64,000 nt of DNA from positions 1 to 64,000 of the forward strand of contig JAFABB010000008.1 of NCBI GenBank assembly GCA_023426245.1, written 5' to 3'. Below the pieces are notes generated by a model. That model worked only from the letters and a program-made list of their open reading frames with translations, did not search any database and had not been told where the DNA came from. The stretch comes from Bacillota bacterium (GTDB lineage Bacteria; Bacillota; UBA4882; UBA8346). A program made the translations under genes and the position numbers. Position 1 is the first letter of the stretch; the number at the start of each line of letters is the position of its first letter. Below are positions 7,989 to 16,831 of this stretch, piece after piece.

Positions 7989-9839
7989 TTACTTATCATC
8001 CTGGACTTTATAATCGGCATCAACCGTCGGTCCCTCGCCTTGCGGTCCATAACCGGTCGGTCCCTGATCGGCTCCCGGAGCAGCACCCGGACCGGCTTGG
8101 TTTGGATTAGCTTGGCTGTAAATCGTAGCCGATAAATCATGCAGCGTCTTTTCCAAGGCTTCCTTTTTGGTTTTGATATCTTCCAAATTCTTGGCCGTCA
8201 CTGCCTTTTGCAATTCATCCTTGGCCTGTTGGACCCGTTCCACATGGGACTTATCCGCTTTATCGCCGATATCTTTCAAAGTCTTTTCAGTGGTATAGAT
8301 GAGACCGTCCGCTTCATTGACTAAATCCGCCTCTTCCCGACGTTTCTTATCATCTTCCGCATGGGACTCGGCTTCCTTTACCATCCGGTTGATATCGTTC
8401 TCTTTTAGGCCGCTGGAGGTGGTAATGGTAACTTTTTGTTCTTTTCCGGTCCCTTTATCCTTGGCCGATACATGAACGATACCATTGGCATCAATATCGA
8501 AAGTCACTTCGATCTGCGGGATTCCTCTGGGCGCCGGTGGAATTCCATCCAACCTGAATTGCCCCAAGGTAATATTATCGGCAGCCATCGGTCTTTCACC
8601 TTGCAGAACGTGAATATCCACTGCGGTTTGACTGTCGGCCGCAGTGGAGAAAATTTGCGTCTTGGAAGTCGGAATGGTGGTGTTCCGGTCGATGATCCGG
8701 GTAAATACACCGCCCAAAGTTTCCAGACCCAGCGAAAGCGGAGTGACATCCAGCAAAACAATGTCCTTCACTTCGCCGGTTAAAACACCGGCCTGAATCG
8801 CAGCGCCCACGGCCACCACTTCATCGGGGTTCACGCCTTTATAGGGTTCTTTGCCGGTTATTTTCTTGACGACATCTTGTACAGCCGGAATACGAGTGGA
8901 ACCTCCAACCAGAATGATCTTATCGATATCTTTAAGATCCAAACCGGCATCGGATAAGGCCCGCTTCGTCGGTCCCACTGTCGCTTCAACCAAATCAGCG
9001 GTGAGTTCATCGAATTTGGCCCGGGTTAAGGTTAAATCCAAGTGTTTCGGCTCACCGTTCACTGCGGTAATGAATGGAAGGTTAACACCGGTGGATGCCA
9101 GACCGGAAAGCTCGATTTTTGCTTTTTCAGCCGCTTCTTTCAGGCGTTGAAGGGCCATCCGGTCGTTCCGAAGGTCGATTCCATTATCCTTTTTAAATTG
9201 TTCCGCCATCCAATTGACTACGCGTTCATCAAAATCATCACCGCCGAGCCGTGTATTACCGCCGGTTGCTTTGACTTCAAAAACGCCGTCGCCCAGTTCC
9301 AAGATGGAAACATCAAAAGTTCCGCCGCCTAAGTCGTATACCAGGATGGTGTGATCGCCGCCCTTGTCAAGCCCATAGGCCAGAGCTGCAGCGGTCGGTT
9401 CGTTCACAATCCGGAGTACTTCGAGTCCTGCAATACGGCCGGCGTCTTTGGTAGCCTGCCGCTGAGCATCGGAGAAATATGCCGGAACCGTAATAACGGC
9501 CTGGCTGATTTTTTCTCCCAGATAACTCTCGGCGTCGGCTTTCATCTTTTGAAGAATCATCGCCGAAATTTCCGGCGGAGTATATTGTTTGTCATCAATT
9601 CCAACTTTATAGTCGGTACCCATTCTTCTTTTAATAGATACCACGGTACGATCGGGATTGGCAACAGCCTGCCGTTTGGCTACCTGTCCAACCATCCGCT
9701 CACCGGTTTTTGAAAATCCAACCACTGACGGAGTGGTACGCCCTCCTTCTGCATTTGGGATAACGACGGACTCGCCGCCTTCCATTACGGCCATACATGA
9801 GTTGGTCGTTCCTAAATCAATTCCTAAAACTTTAGCCAT
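7989..9839 (-). CDS. dnaK: Chaperone protein DnaK (Hsp70)
   Basis: 616 residues, full length. N-terminal ATPase with GIDLGTTNSCMAVMEGG (phosphate 1), YDLGGGTFDVSIL (phosphate 2) and LVGGSTRIPAVQ (adenosine motif); substrate-binding domain; helical lid and a Gly/Pro-rich tail ending DADYKVQDDK. ATP-driven folding chaperone in the cytoplasm working with DnaJ and GrpE. ATG at 9839 is preceded by GGGGGTT; an upstream in-frame ATG (9854) overlaps that site and is unlikely. Operon order hrcA - chaperonin - grpE - dnaK - dnaJ. Flanked on both sides by palindromic elements, an unusual load of repeats for a stress operon. Confidence 0.97.
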   Translation of the reverse strand: MAKVLGIDLGTTNSCMAVMEGGESVVIPNAEGGRTTPSVVGFSKTGERMVGQVAKRQAVANPDRTVVSIKRRMGTDYKVGIDDKQYTPPEISAMILQKMKADAESYLGEKISQAVITVPAYFSDAQRQATKDAGRIAGLEVLRIVNEPTAAALAYGLDKGGDHTILVYDLGGGTFDVSILELGDGVFEVKATGGNTRLGGDDFDERVVNWMAEQFKKDNGIDLRNDRMALQRLKEAAEKAKIELSGLASTGVNLPFITAVNGEPKHLDLTLTRAKFDELTADLVEATVGPTKRALSDAGLDLKDIDKIILVGGSTRIPAVQDVVKKITGKEPYKGVNPDEVVAVGAAIQAGVLTGEVKDIVLLDVTPLSLGLETLGGVFTRIIDRNTTIPTSKTQIFSTAADSQTAVDIHVLQGERPMAADNITLGQFRLDGIPPAPRGIPQIEVTFDIDANGIVHVSAKDKGTGKEQKVTITTSSGLKENDINRMVKEAESHAEDDKKRREEADLVNEADGLIYTTEKTLKDIGDKADKSHVERVQQAKDELQKAVTAKNLEDIKTKKEALEKTLHDLSATIYSQANPNQAGPGAAPGADQGPTGYGPQGEGPTVDADYKVQDDK

Positions 9840-9900
9840 TTTGATAACCCCCATTTTGTTTAAGATTCAATTGTTAATTTTAATTTTAAAAGGGCTTAGA

Positions 9901-10076
9901 AGTCAGGAGTCAGAAGCCGGTTTTTCATTGAAACTAGTAAAACGTTCTCTAAATAACTACTCAATGATTGTGAACGTTTTACTTAAGTAGAGCGTATCTT
10001 CCCCATTTCTGATTACCATTTATTTACGATACGCTCTACTAGTTTTCAATTCACTTCTGGCTGCTGGATGCTGACT
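9901..10076. repeat. Nested multi-arm palindromic element between grpE and dnaK
   Basis: An outer inverted repeat (AGTCAGGAGTCAGAAG at 9901-9916 against the imperfect complement at 10054-10076) and a middle one (AAACTAGT 9931-9938 with ACTAGTTT 10038-10045) enclose two independent hairpins: TAAAACGTTC/GAACGTTTTA (9938-9981) and AGTAGAGCGTATC/GATACGCTCTACT (9986-10040). Folded, this is a three-way or cloverleaf-like structure of about 176 bases with no coding capacity. It is probably a non-autonomous mobile repeat; since it is transcribed in the operon it may also influence mRNA processing. Confidence 0.7.
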
Positions 10077-10103
10077 CGTGCCTGCACCCTTTGCATTCAT
10101 TCT

Positions 10104-10703
10104 TTACTGCGGTACAGCAACTTTAACCAAGGCCGGCCGTAATAATTTCCCCTTGTAGAGATAACCTTTTTGCATTTCTTCAACAACAGTCGGTGTGGTT
10201 ACTTGTTCTCCCGGCTCTTGAGAAACCGCCTCATGGACCTGAGGATCGAAGGGCTCATTCAAAGCAGGAATAACTTCCAGCCCCTCGTTTTTCAAGATAT
10301 TTTGAAATTGCTTCAGGGTGAGATCCACACCCTCCTGCCAGCTTTTATTTTCGGCTTTCCCATCAAAAGAACCCACTGCACGCTCTAGGCTGTCGAGAAC
10401 CGGCAAAATCTTTTTGATAAGTGCTTCCCCGCCAAAGAGGGACAATTGTTCCATCTCCTGCCGGCTGCGGCGGCGGAAATTTTCCAAATCCGCTTGAGTC
10501 CGGAGCATCCGGTTATAATACTCTTCCTTGGCTTGTTTGGCTTGCTCCAGTTCTGCCTCTAAACCGGCAATCCTATCCTGTTCAGCGTTGTTTTGATTTT
10601 CCGGGGCTGTTTCGAGCTTCTGTCCTTCAAGAGTTGCACCGGTTTGAACGTTTTCTTCTGTCACAGCAGCTGTTTCCACTGCCTCGTCATGTTTTTTCGT
10701 CAT
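10104..10703 (-). CDS. grpE: Nucleotide exchange factor GrpE
   Basis: 199 residues: an acidic Glu/Gln-rich N-terminal coiled coil (residues about 30-100, with LEAELEQAKQAKEEYYNRM) and the C-terminal beta domain ending in GYLYKGKLLRPALVKVA, the family hallmark. It releases ADP from DnaK. ATG at 10703 has AAGG nearby upstream and overlaps the end of the chaperonin gene by 17 bases, showing tight co-translation. Confidence 0.95.
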   Translation of the reverse strand: MTKKHDEAVETAAVTEENVQTGATLEGQKLETAPENQNNAEQDRIAGLEAELEQAKQAKEEYYNRMLRTQADLENFRRRSRQEMEQLSLFGGEALIKKILPVLDSLERAVGSFDGKAENKSWQEGVDLTLKQFQNILKNEGLEVIPALNEPFDPQVHEAVSQEPGEQVTTPTVVEEMQKGYLYKGKLLRPALVKVAVPQ

Positions 10704-12237
10704 GATGGACCTTTTCCTCTTTCATTTTTATAATCATATGAATCCGTAATATGGCTTCTCCAACTTCACCGGCAGTCTTGATTGCTTGATACTTTACCAG
10801 GTACGGATCCCATATTCCCAATTCAGTTACATCCTCGATGGCGCCGGTTTCACAATTTACACCCATAGCGTTGGAACCTGACTGCTCCACAAGGCCCAAC
10901 ACTTCAGCTACTTTTTCCAACGGGTTGAACCCTGCGTTGGCGCATATTTGAATGAGTGGTTTTTTTAATGCTTCGATCACGCAATGATAACCATAACAAG
11001 CCATATCCCGTAGCGGTTTTTCATTCATTTTCCTGGCAACGCTGATCTCAACACTGCCGCCGCCCGGTACGACCCCATCGCGCCAAGCTGCTTGTAAGGC
11101 CGAAGCTGCATCTTTCATAATCCGTTCTTTTTCACAAACCACCTCTTTGGTATGAGCTCCTGCGATTATGGTCACATAATTTTGGTTTGGTTTCCCAAAA
11201 ATACGGGTTTGATGAAACTTATCATCCACGGAAAGCCGGTCGATTTCTCCGGTCAACGCCACTAAATCTTCCGGAGCTTTTGACAAACTGCCTCTTTTTA
11301 TCGGCCTGGCTCCAGTCATTTCCGCCAAACGGCGCCATTCATCGCGGCAAACGCCTTGAACCCCGATCATTCCTAAATCTGTTAATAAATCTTCTGCAAA
11401 ATCACAAATGAACCGGTCTACAAAGACGGCTCCAACTCCTAAATTCGCAATTTTCTTGATACCGTCGATTAATTCTTGTTCTTTATGTAATTGATGATTA
11501 AAGCCTGTTTCGGTTGTTAATGCCTCCGTATCAACTTTAATGGGCTCCAATGCATCATCGATAATTAAAATCCTGGTTTGCTTTAAGCATCTTGGCATCT
11601 CGCGATTCAGGGGCAGCCGATTAATAATCGTGCCCTGTATGAATGTACTTTCTGAACCTTCAAGAGAGACCACTTGATCTGCCAGTTTAAATTCCTCTGA
11701 ATCCAGGCGTTCAGTTCCCGCTATCCGGGCCGCTTTCATAACGATGTCGGCCAAATCCTTATTTTCACGGGCTGCGATGAAAGCAACTTTATGTAATATC
11801 GGGCCTGACAAATCGCGGGCGGGAATTTTCGCTTCCGCCAGGAATTGCAGAGCCCTCTCAACTCCCAAACGAATTCCTTCGATAACCCTGACGACGGGTA
11901 CACCTTTAAGGACCTGGTTAACGCCTTCGGATACCAAGGTACCGGCAATAATTGTGGCTGTGGTGGTGCCATCCCCCACTTGTTGTTCTTGATATTCGGC
12001 GGCGCTAATTAAGATCCGGGCTGCCGGATGAGTAACATCCATGGTTTTAAGGATCGTAACGCCATCATTGGTGACCATAATTCCGCCGAAAGGATCAACC
12101 AGCATACAATCCAGCCCCTTAGGACCAATCGTGCCCTGAACAGCTTCAGTAACAGCCCGGATGGCTCCACAGTTGGTTACTAAAGCTGCCGTATATTGAT
12201 CGACTTCGGAACATTCGGTAAATTCTTTGACTGACAT
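10687..12237 (-). CDS. Group III (archaeal/thermosome-like) chaperonin in the dnaK operon
   Basis: 516 residues of the TCP-1/thermosome/Cpn60 superfamily. Equatorial ATP-binding motifs are visible: GTIGPKGLDCMLVDPFGG, VTNDGVTILKTM, QQVGDGTTTATIIAGTL (with the catalytic Asp of GDGTT) and GVVPGGGSVEI near residue 400. The arrangement of these motifs and the sequence between them are thermosome/CCT-like, not GroEL-like, and no groES gene is beside it. Group III chaperonins carry a built-in lid and do not need GroES; they were described in Carboxydothermus hydrogenoformans and related Firmicutes, where they lie in the hsp70 operon. ATG at 12237 with GGGGG nine bases upstream. Between hrcA and grpE, so under CIRCE/HrcA control. 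Confidence 0.9.
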   Translation of the reverse strand: MSVKEFTECSEVDQYTAALVTNCGAIRAVTEAVQGTIGPKGLDCMLVDPFGGIMVTNDGVTILKTMDVTHPAARILISAAEYQEQQVGDGTTTATIIAGTLVSEGVNQVLKGVPVVRVIEGIRLGVERALQFLAEAKIPARDLSGPILHKVAFIAARENKDLADIVMKAARIAGTERLDSEEFKLADQVVSLEGSESTFIQGTIINRLPLNREMPRCLKQTRILIIDDALEPIKVDTEALTTETGFNHQLHKEQELIDGIKKIANLGVGAVFVDRFICDFAEDLLTDLGMIGVQGVCRDEWRRLAEMTGARPIKRGSLSKAPEDLVALTGEIDRLSVDDKFHQTRIFGKPNQNYVTIIAGAHTKEVVCEKERIMKDAASALQAAWRDGVVPGGGSVEISVARKMNEKPLRDMACYGYHCVIEALKKPLIQICANAGFNPLEKVAEVLGLVEQSGSNAMGVNCETGAIEDVTELGIWDPYLVKYQAIKTAGEVGEAILRIHMIIKMKEEKVHHDEKT

Positions 12238-12342
12238 TTCTTGCCCCCAGATTTCTTAATAAGGTACGGAAACAGGTAGATGTTTACCTTATTATACGCA
12301 ACCTGGAGATTTTAATCGGAATTCCCTTCAGCGATATTGATT

Positions 12343-13398
12343 TCATTTCAAGCCCTTTTTAGTGATCACGGTTAATAGCTCGCTCAAGATTGAAGATGTA
12401 TATTCCACTATCGGGACAACCTTAGCATAATCCATCCGGGTCGGGCCCAGTATTCCAATAACCCCTACCGTGCGGCCGGCAATTTCATAGCTGGATGTGA
12501 TGACACTGCAATCGTTTAAACCCAATTCCTCGTTTTCATGACCGATTTTAACCTGAGCCCCGCGGCCTTGATTGCGGGAAAGCAATTTATATAACCTTTC
12601 CTCTTCTTCAAGCGCTGTCATCAGGGGCTTGAATTTTTCAAGATCGGTAAATTCCGGTTGCTCAAGTATTTTCATAGCCCCGTCAACATACACTCTTTCG
12701 TTGGTCCGATTGGCAATGGCTTTGATCAATAGCTTAATGGATTCATTAAAAAATTGGTCATGAAGCACAAGTTCGGAGCGAATGTCGTTAAGTAGCGTGG
12801 TTTGAAGGTCCTTTAGGCAAACACCGCGCAGCTTTTTATAGAGCAATTCGGAGATTCGATCCAGTTCCTCGGCAGAAACTTCCCTTTGCAGTTCAATAAT
12901 TTTATTTTCAACATACCCGGTATCGGTAACGATTAAAACTAAAACCGTGGTAGCCGATAATTTCACCAACTGAATATGGCGAAAAATAGCACTTTGAAAC
13001 TGCGGACTTAATACCACCGATGGATACCTCGTTAATTGGACCAGGATCTTGGAAGTCTGGTGAATAATTGATTCGATTTCCCGGTGGTAGCCTTCCATCT
13101 CCTTGTAAATGTTCTCAATTTCCTGCTTCGAAAGTTTTTGCAAAGAAACCAAGGCATCGACATAATAACGATAACCTATCTCCGATGGAATCCGGCCGGC
13201 GGATGTGTGCGGCTGTTCCAAATAGCCGCTCTCCTCTAAATCCGCCATCTCATTACGGATGGTTGCCGGGGATAAGCCAAGATTGTACCTGCGGGCAATC
13301 GTCCTGGAACCTACCGGCTCTGCGGATGCTATATAATCATCCGTAACCACTTTCAATATACTTTTTTTACGTTCATCAAGCTTGTGGTGGGAGGCCAA
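12343..13398 (-). CDS. hrcA: Heat-inducible transcription repressor HrcA
   Basis: 351 residues. N-terminal winged helix (KKSILKVVTDDYIASAEPVGSRT, then LSPATIRNEMADLEESGYLEQPHTSAGRIPS) is the family signature; the C-terminal GAF-like dimerisation region contains VGVIGILGPTRMDYAKVVPIVEYTS. It binds CIRCE and represses the operon it heads. TTG start at 13398 with GAGGTG seven bases upstream. A perfect CIRCE lies 36 bases before the start. Confidence 0.96.
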   Translation of the reverse strand: MASHHKLDERKKSILKVVTDDYIASAEPVGSRTIARRYNLGLSPATIRNEMADLEESGYLEQPHTSAGRIPSEIGYRYYVDALVSLQKLSKQEIENIYKEMEGYHREIESIIHQTSKILVQLTRYPSVVLSPQFQSAIFRHIQLVKLSATTVLVLIVTDTGYVENKIIELQREVSAEELDRISELLYKKLRGVCLKDLQTTLLNDIRSELVLHDQFFNESIKLLIKAIANRTNERVYVDGAMKILEQPEFTDLEKFKPLMTALEEEERLYKLLSRNQGRGAQVKIGHENEELGLNDCSVITSSYEIAGRTVGVIGILGPTRMDYAKVVPIVEYTSSILSELLTVITKKGLK

Positions 13399-13433
13399 AA
13401 AAATGCACCTCTTTTTGATTGGTTAATGTTTTG

Positions 13434-13460
13434 TTAGCACTCTATTGAAGAGAGTGCTAA
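13434..13460 (-). promoter_or_regulatory. CIRCE operator (HrcA binding site)
   Basis: TTAGCACTC, nine spacer bases, GAGTGCTAA: an exact match to the CIRCE consensus. It begins at about the expected transcription start of the hrcA promoter, so HrcA binding would block initiation, and the inverted repeat also forms a hairpin at the 5' end of the mRNA. Confidence 0.97.
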
Positions 13461-13469
13461 TCTAATACA

Positions 13470-13498
13470 AAAATATCACTGTCAACTATATTTGTCAA
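13470..13498 (-). promoter_or_regulatory. Sigma-A-type promoter of the hrcA operon
   Basis: On the minus strand TTGACA (13498-13493), 17 bases, TATTTT (13475-13470). A second TTGACA lies 13 bases further downstream. It is the only convincing promoter in the 415-base gap between hemW and hrcA. Confidence 0.75.
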
Positions 13499-13717
13499 GG
13501 GGTTACCTTACATATCTGACTTTGAAATCATGTAAAAAATCCTAAGAAAAACTGAATCACCCAGAAAAACCGATTTTGGGAAAAAAAGCCCATAATCAAT
13601 GGGTAAAAAAATGTCGACCTTCAAGCTTTCGGTTGCTGATCTTTTTTAACGCAAAAATCTCCGGAAAGTTGCAGTTTCTGATATCGTTCACCTTTAAAGT
13701 GAGCCTGGTATGCAATT

Positions 13718-13752
13718 CAAAAAAGACACCAGGAAATTTATCTTTCCCGGTG
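13718..13752 (-). terminator. Terminator downstream of hemW
   Basis: Minus-strand hairpin CACCGGGAAA/TTTCCTGGTG (one G-U pair) with a short loop, followed by TCTTTTTT. The rest of the gap from 13499 to 13717 shows nothing convincing. Confidence 0.75.
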
Positions 13753-13813
13753 CTTTCCTTTGGCTTTTTCTTTTTTATTATAACTGAATTCCGTGGTATT
13801 GAAAATCAAGTAC

Positions 13814-14965
13814 TTACAAACCCGCTAATATACTGGAAATTACGTAATTACTGACCATAACTCCCCGGTCCGTCAATGCCAAATGCGCGTTGCGGCAAGT
13901 TAAAAGACCGCCCTTTTCTAGCATTGCTATCTGCCCGGCAACTCCTATAGCTAAATCAAATTGAAACTGCTCTTTAAAAAGGGGCAAATCGATACCGGAG
14001 CGCATCCTCAGTCCAAGCATAACGGCTTCGGTTATAGCCGTGGATGAATCAATGATTTCACTTTCGACAGCCACCGTTTGTCCATTTTTCAGCCTCCGGA
14101 TATATTCCTGAGGGCTGCTTACATTGTTCCAGCGATTTTCATGAAAAGTGGAAGTAGCCCCGGCTCCAAAACCAAGATAATCGCGTCCGGACCAATATCC
14201 TGTATTGTGGACGGAAAGAAAACCGGGCTTGGCATAGTTGGATATCTCATAATGTTCGTAACCGCTTTTTCGTAAATAATCCATTGACATTTGCAGCATG
14301 CTGACGACTTCTTCTTCAGCCGGCAAGGTCAGCGTCCCATCATCGACCATCTTGGCCAAAGGGGTATTTGACTCCAATTGCAATGCATAAGCTGAAATAT
14401 GTTCCGGTTCGAGAGAAACGACCTTATGCAAAGAATCTCGCCAGGCTTCAATACTTTGACCTGGCAGGCCACATATCAAGTCAATCCCAATATTAGAAAA
14501 CCCAACTTCTCTGGCTTGATGGAAAACCGTTAAAAAATCCGGCCAAGTATGAATTCGGCCAATCCTAACCAATAATTCATCTTGGGCAGCCTGCACACCC
14601 AGACTTAAACGGTTAAAACCTGCTTCATGCAATAAAATGAGATCCTGAGCGGTAACGGTCCCCGGGTTGGCTTCAATGGTTATTTCGGTTATCCGATTGA
14701 TCAAGAAATTTTCCTTTAGATATTGCAGTACACTGACTAACGATTGCACTGGAAAATAGCTTGGTGTTCCGCCTCCAAAATAGACGGAGCGAATCAACCG
14801 ATGCTGCGGTAAAATTTTTTTGATCTCAAGAAGAAGACACTCTACATATTCCGGCATCAATGGTTCAATGCCCGAATAGGAATTAAAATCACAATAAAAA
14901 CATTTGCGTTTACAGAAGGGAAAATGCAAGTAAAGGGATAACTCTGTTTTAATTTTGTACCACAT
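13814..14965 (-). CDS. hemW: Radical SAM heme chaperone HemW (HemN-like)
   Basis: 383 residues. Radical SAM motif CKRKCFYCDF near residue 18, followed by SVYFGGGTPSYF, ITIEANPGTV, RLSLGVQA and IGIDLICGLPGQ, the HemN/HemW series. HemW proteins lack the residue set for coproporphyrinogen oxidation and bind and transfer heme; CFYCDFNSY followed by a HemW-like length favours HemW over true HemN. In Firmicutes this gene is commonly next to hrcA, as here. Start ATG at 14965 has only a close AAGG, so the exact start is uncertain. Confidence 0.9.
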   Translation of the reverse strand: MWYKIKTELSLYLHFPFCKRKCFYCDFNSYSGIEPLMPEYVECLLLEIKKILPQHRLIRSVYFGGGTPSYFPVQSLVSVLQYLKENFLINRITEITIEANPGTVTAQDLILLHEAGFNRLSLGVQAAQDELLVRIGRIHTWPDFLTVFHQAREVGFSNIGIDLICGLPGQSIEAWRDSLHKVVSLEPEHISAYALQLESNTPLAKMVDDGTLTLPAEEEVVSMLQMSMDYLRKSGYEHYEISNYAKPGFLSVHNTGYWSGRDYLGFGAGATSTFHENRWNNVSSPQEYIRRLKNGQTVAVESEIIDSSTAITEAVMLGLRMRSGIDLPLFKEQFQFDLAIGVAGQIAMLEKGGLLTCRNAHLALTDRGVMVSNYVISSILAGL

Positions 14966-15022
14966 CCTTAGGAAATATCGTTATAAGTTTTCCACTTTTC
15001 TGATTCAATCCCTTTTTAGTAT

Positions 15023-15051
15023 TTGACGATTTGTCTTCTCTAGGGTATGTT
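15023..15051 (+). promoter_or_regulatory. Candidate promoter of the TIM-barrel gene
   Basis: TTGACG, 17 bases, TATGTT, ending 31 bases before the ATG at 15083, which has an excellent AGGAGG. Confidence 0.5.
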
Positions 15052-15082
15052 TATATGGAAAGCTTTTTTTAGGAGGTAGGGG

Positions 15083-15937
15083 ATGGCCTTTTGCTTTGGT
15101 TCCCGGATGGTTAGCAATATTCCGCTTTCGGATTATTTGCGGGAAACGGTTCAATATTTTTCAATCATTGAATTACAATCCGATCCCAAATTTTTTTCCT
15201 CAAATTTTGGATTTACGGCAAATGAACGGTCGGCGTTAAGAATTTACCAAGACCGGTTTCATTTTCAATTGACTATGCATGCACCGTATTCGAATATTAA
15301 TTTGGGAGCATTAAGCACCGAAGAACGCCAGCTTGGTGTGAGAATTTTTGAAAATACCATCCGCATTTCAGCTGATTTGGGCATTAAACTCATAACCTTC
15401 CATCCCATACCCTTAGTACCGGGAATGACTCTGGAACAATACCGGGAAGCCTGCTTACTGGAAGAAGATAGCATCTCGCAACTGTTAACAGAAGCACGAA
15501 AATCCGGAGTCACTTTGCTTATGGAAAACATGCCGGCTTTATCCGAATACCCTCCCTGTACAAGAGATGGATCCAGGTTCCAAGAATTGCTTTGGCGTTT
15601 CCCGGAACCTGAATTTGGATTGACGATTGATATCGGCCATGCCCTTCAAGCCGGAATAAACACGGAAGCGCTTTTAAAAATGGAACGAATCCGCCATTTT
15701 CATTTTCACGATAACAACCGGATCGAAGATCTTCATCAACCCATCCATCAAGATTTGGCTTGGTGGGGTAAACTGATCAAAGGTTTAGCAAAGAGATTCC
15801 CGGATGCGGCGGCTATTTTGGAAATTACCAGTCTTAATGAACAGCTCGACAGTTACAAAAACCTTGCTAAGTTCCTGCCTAAACAGGGTGGTTCCGGTAA
15901 AAAAAGAGAATTGATGATTCCGCCCATTCTCCCTTAA
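15083..15937 (+). CDS. Xylose-isomerase-like TIM barrel protein (sugar phosphate isomerase/epimerase or endonuclease IV fold)
   Basis: 284 residues with the AP-endonuclease-2/xylose-isomerase-like fold: LTMHAPYSNINLGA, KLITFHPIPL, LLMENMPA, LTIDIGHAL and RHFHFHDNN are the strand ends carrying the usual metal ligands His, Glu, Asp and His, with ILEITSL near the C-terminus. Members isomerise or epimerise sugars and inositols or act on DNA; the substrate cannot be assigned. It is the only plus-strand gene between 3.8 and 19 kb and is convergent with the SDR gene, 9 bases away. AGGAGG seven bases before the ATG. Confidence 0.75.
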   Translation: MAFCFGSRMVSNIPLSDYLRETVQYFSIIELQSDPKFFSSNFGFTANERSALRIYQDRFHFQLTMHAPYSNINLGALSTEERQLGVRIFENTIRISADLGIKLITFHPIPLVPGMTLEQYREACLLEEDSISQLLTEARKSGVTLLMENMPALSEYPPCTRDGSRFQELLWRFPEPEFGLTIDIGHALQAGINTEALLKMERIRHFHFHDNNRIEDLHQPIHQDLAWWGKLIKGLAKRFPDAAAILEITSLNEQLDSYKNLAKFLPKQGGSGKKRELMIPPILP

Positions 15938-15946
15938 AGTCCAAGC

Positions 15947-16771
15947 TCAATTGTTCTGTCGTACATATCGGGCGATGACTTTATCGTAAGTATTGGGTTT
16001 GAATCTTGCTAAAAAATCTATTTTCCTGGCATCTTTGCCAATCAACACCCGTGGCGATTTATTTCTAATTCCTTGAATAATCATACGTGCCGCTTCTTCT
16101 GGAGTTGTCTTCAAGGACTCCTCGAAACGTTGTAAACCTTTTTCATAGATTTCCGGCGTCATTCTATAATCACTTCTGGAATTTCTGGCGATATTGGTTT
16201 TAATTCCTCCCGGAAATACAACAGTCACAGTAACATGGGAATCGTACAATTCCTGTCGCAGACTTTCGCTAAATCCACGAACCGCAAATTTACTGGCACA
16301 ATAAGCTGCTTGACCCGGGATTCCTAATAAGCCGTAAACGCTCGAAATATTTACGATACTGGCCTCCGTGGCATCGGTTACGTATGGCAAGAAAGCTTTC
16401 GTACAATAAATAACTCCCCAAAGATTAATATTGATGGTCCATTCAAGCGTACTATAGGTCAGTTCAGGAACCTCACCGGATGAAGACACTCCTGCGTTAT
16501 TGATCAAGATATCAATTTTGCCAAAAGAATCGACTGTATTTTTAGCAAAATCATAGACCTGTTCCCGATCGGATACATCAACCCAATATATTTGGACTCC
16601 GGTTCCCCGGTTTTCTCTTTTTAACAAATTTTCGGTTTCTTCAAGTTCCTTAAGGTTAATATCTGCTAAGGCCAAGACAACGCCTTCTTGATACAACTGA
16701 TAAGCAAGAGCCCGCCCGATCCCGGAGCCAGCCCCGGTAATAACAGCAACTTTTCCACGTAAATCCTTCAT
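15947..16771 (-). CDS. Short-chain dehydrogenase/reductase (SDR)
   Basis: 274 residues. NAD(P)-binding GAGSGIGRA, structural NNAG, and the catalytic Ser (NISSVYG) with YCASK show a complete classical SDR active site. The C-terminal part (IIQGIRNKSPRVLIGKDARK) is like that of SDRs annotated as acetoin or ketoreductases. Start ATG at 16771 chosen for GGAGGGG just upstream; an earlier ATG (16783) lacks a binding site. It lies just downstream of a TetR gene and an operator with the same geometry as the one before the TetR gene, so it is probably the regulator's target. Substrate unknown. Confidence 0.9.
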   Translation of the reverse strand: MKDLRGKVAVITGAGSGIGRALAYQLYQEGVVLALADINLKELEETENLLKRENRGTGVQIYWVDVSDREQVYDFAKNTVDSFGKIDILINNAGVSSSGEVPELTYSTLEWTININLWGVIYCTKAFLPYVTDATEASIVNISSVYGLLGIPGQAAYCASKFAVRGFSESLRQELYDSHVTVTVVFPGGIKTNIARNSRSDYRMTPEIYEKGLQRFEESLKTTPEEAARMIIQGIRNKSPRVLIGKDARKIDFLARFKPNTYDKVIARYVRQNN

Positions 16772-16800
16772 TTTCCCCTCCATTTTTTACACATTTTAAA

Positions 16801-16816
16801 TATACCGTAAGGTATA
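16801..16816. promoter_or_regulatory. TetR-type operator upstream of the SDR gene
   Basis: TATACC-GTAA-GGTATA, a perfect inverted repeat with a 4-base centre, 30 bases before the SDR start. The same arrangement occurs at 17441-17456. Confidence 0.65.
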
Positions 16817-16831
16817 CAGCTAAACGCCATC

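Noticed and set aside
13576..13854. Plus-strand 92-codon frame between hrcA and hemW
   Set aside because: Phe-rich low-complexity composition, overlaps the hemW terminator and hemW 3' end, no ribosome binding site.
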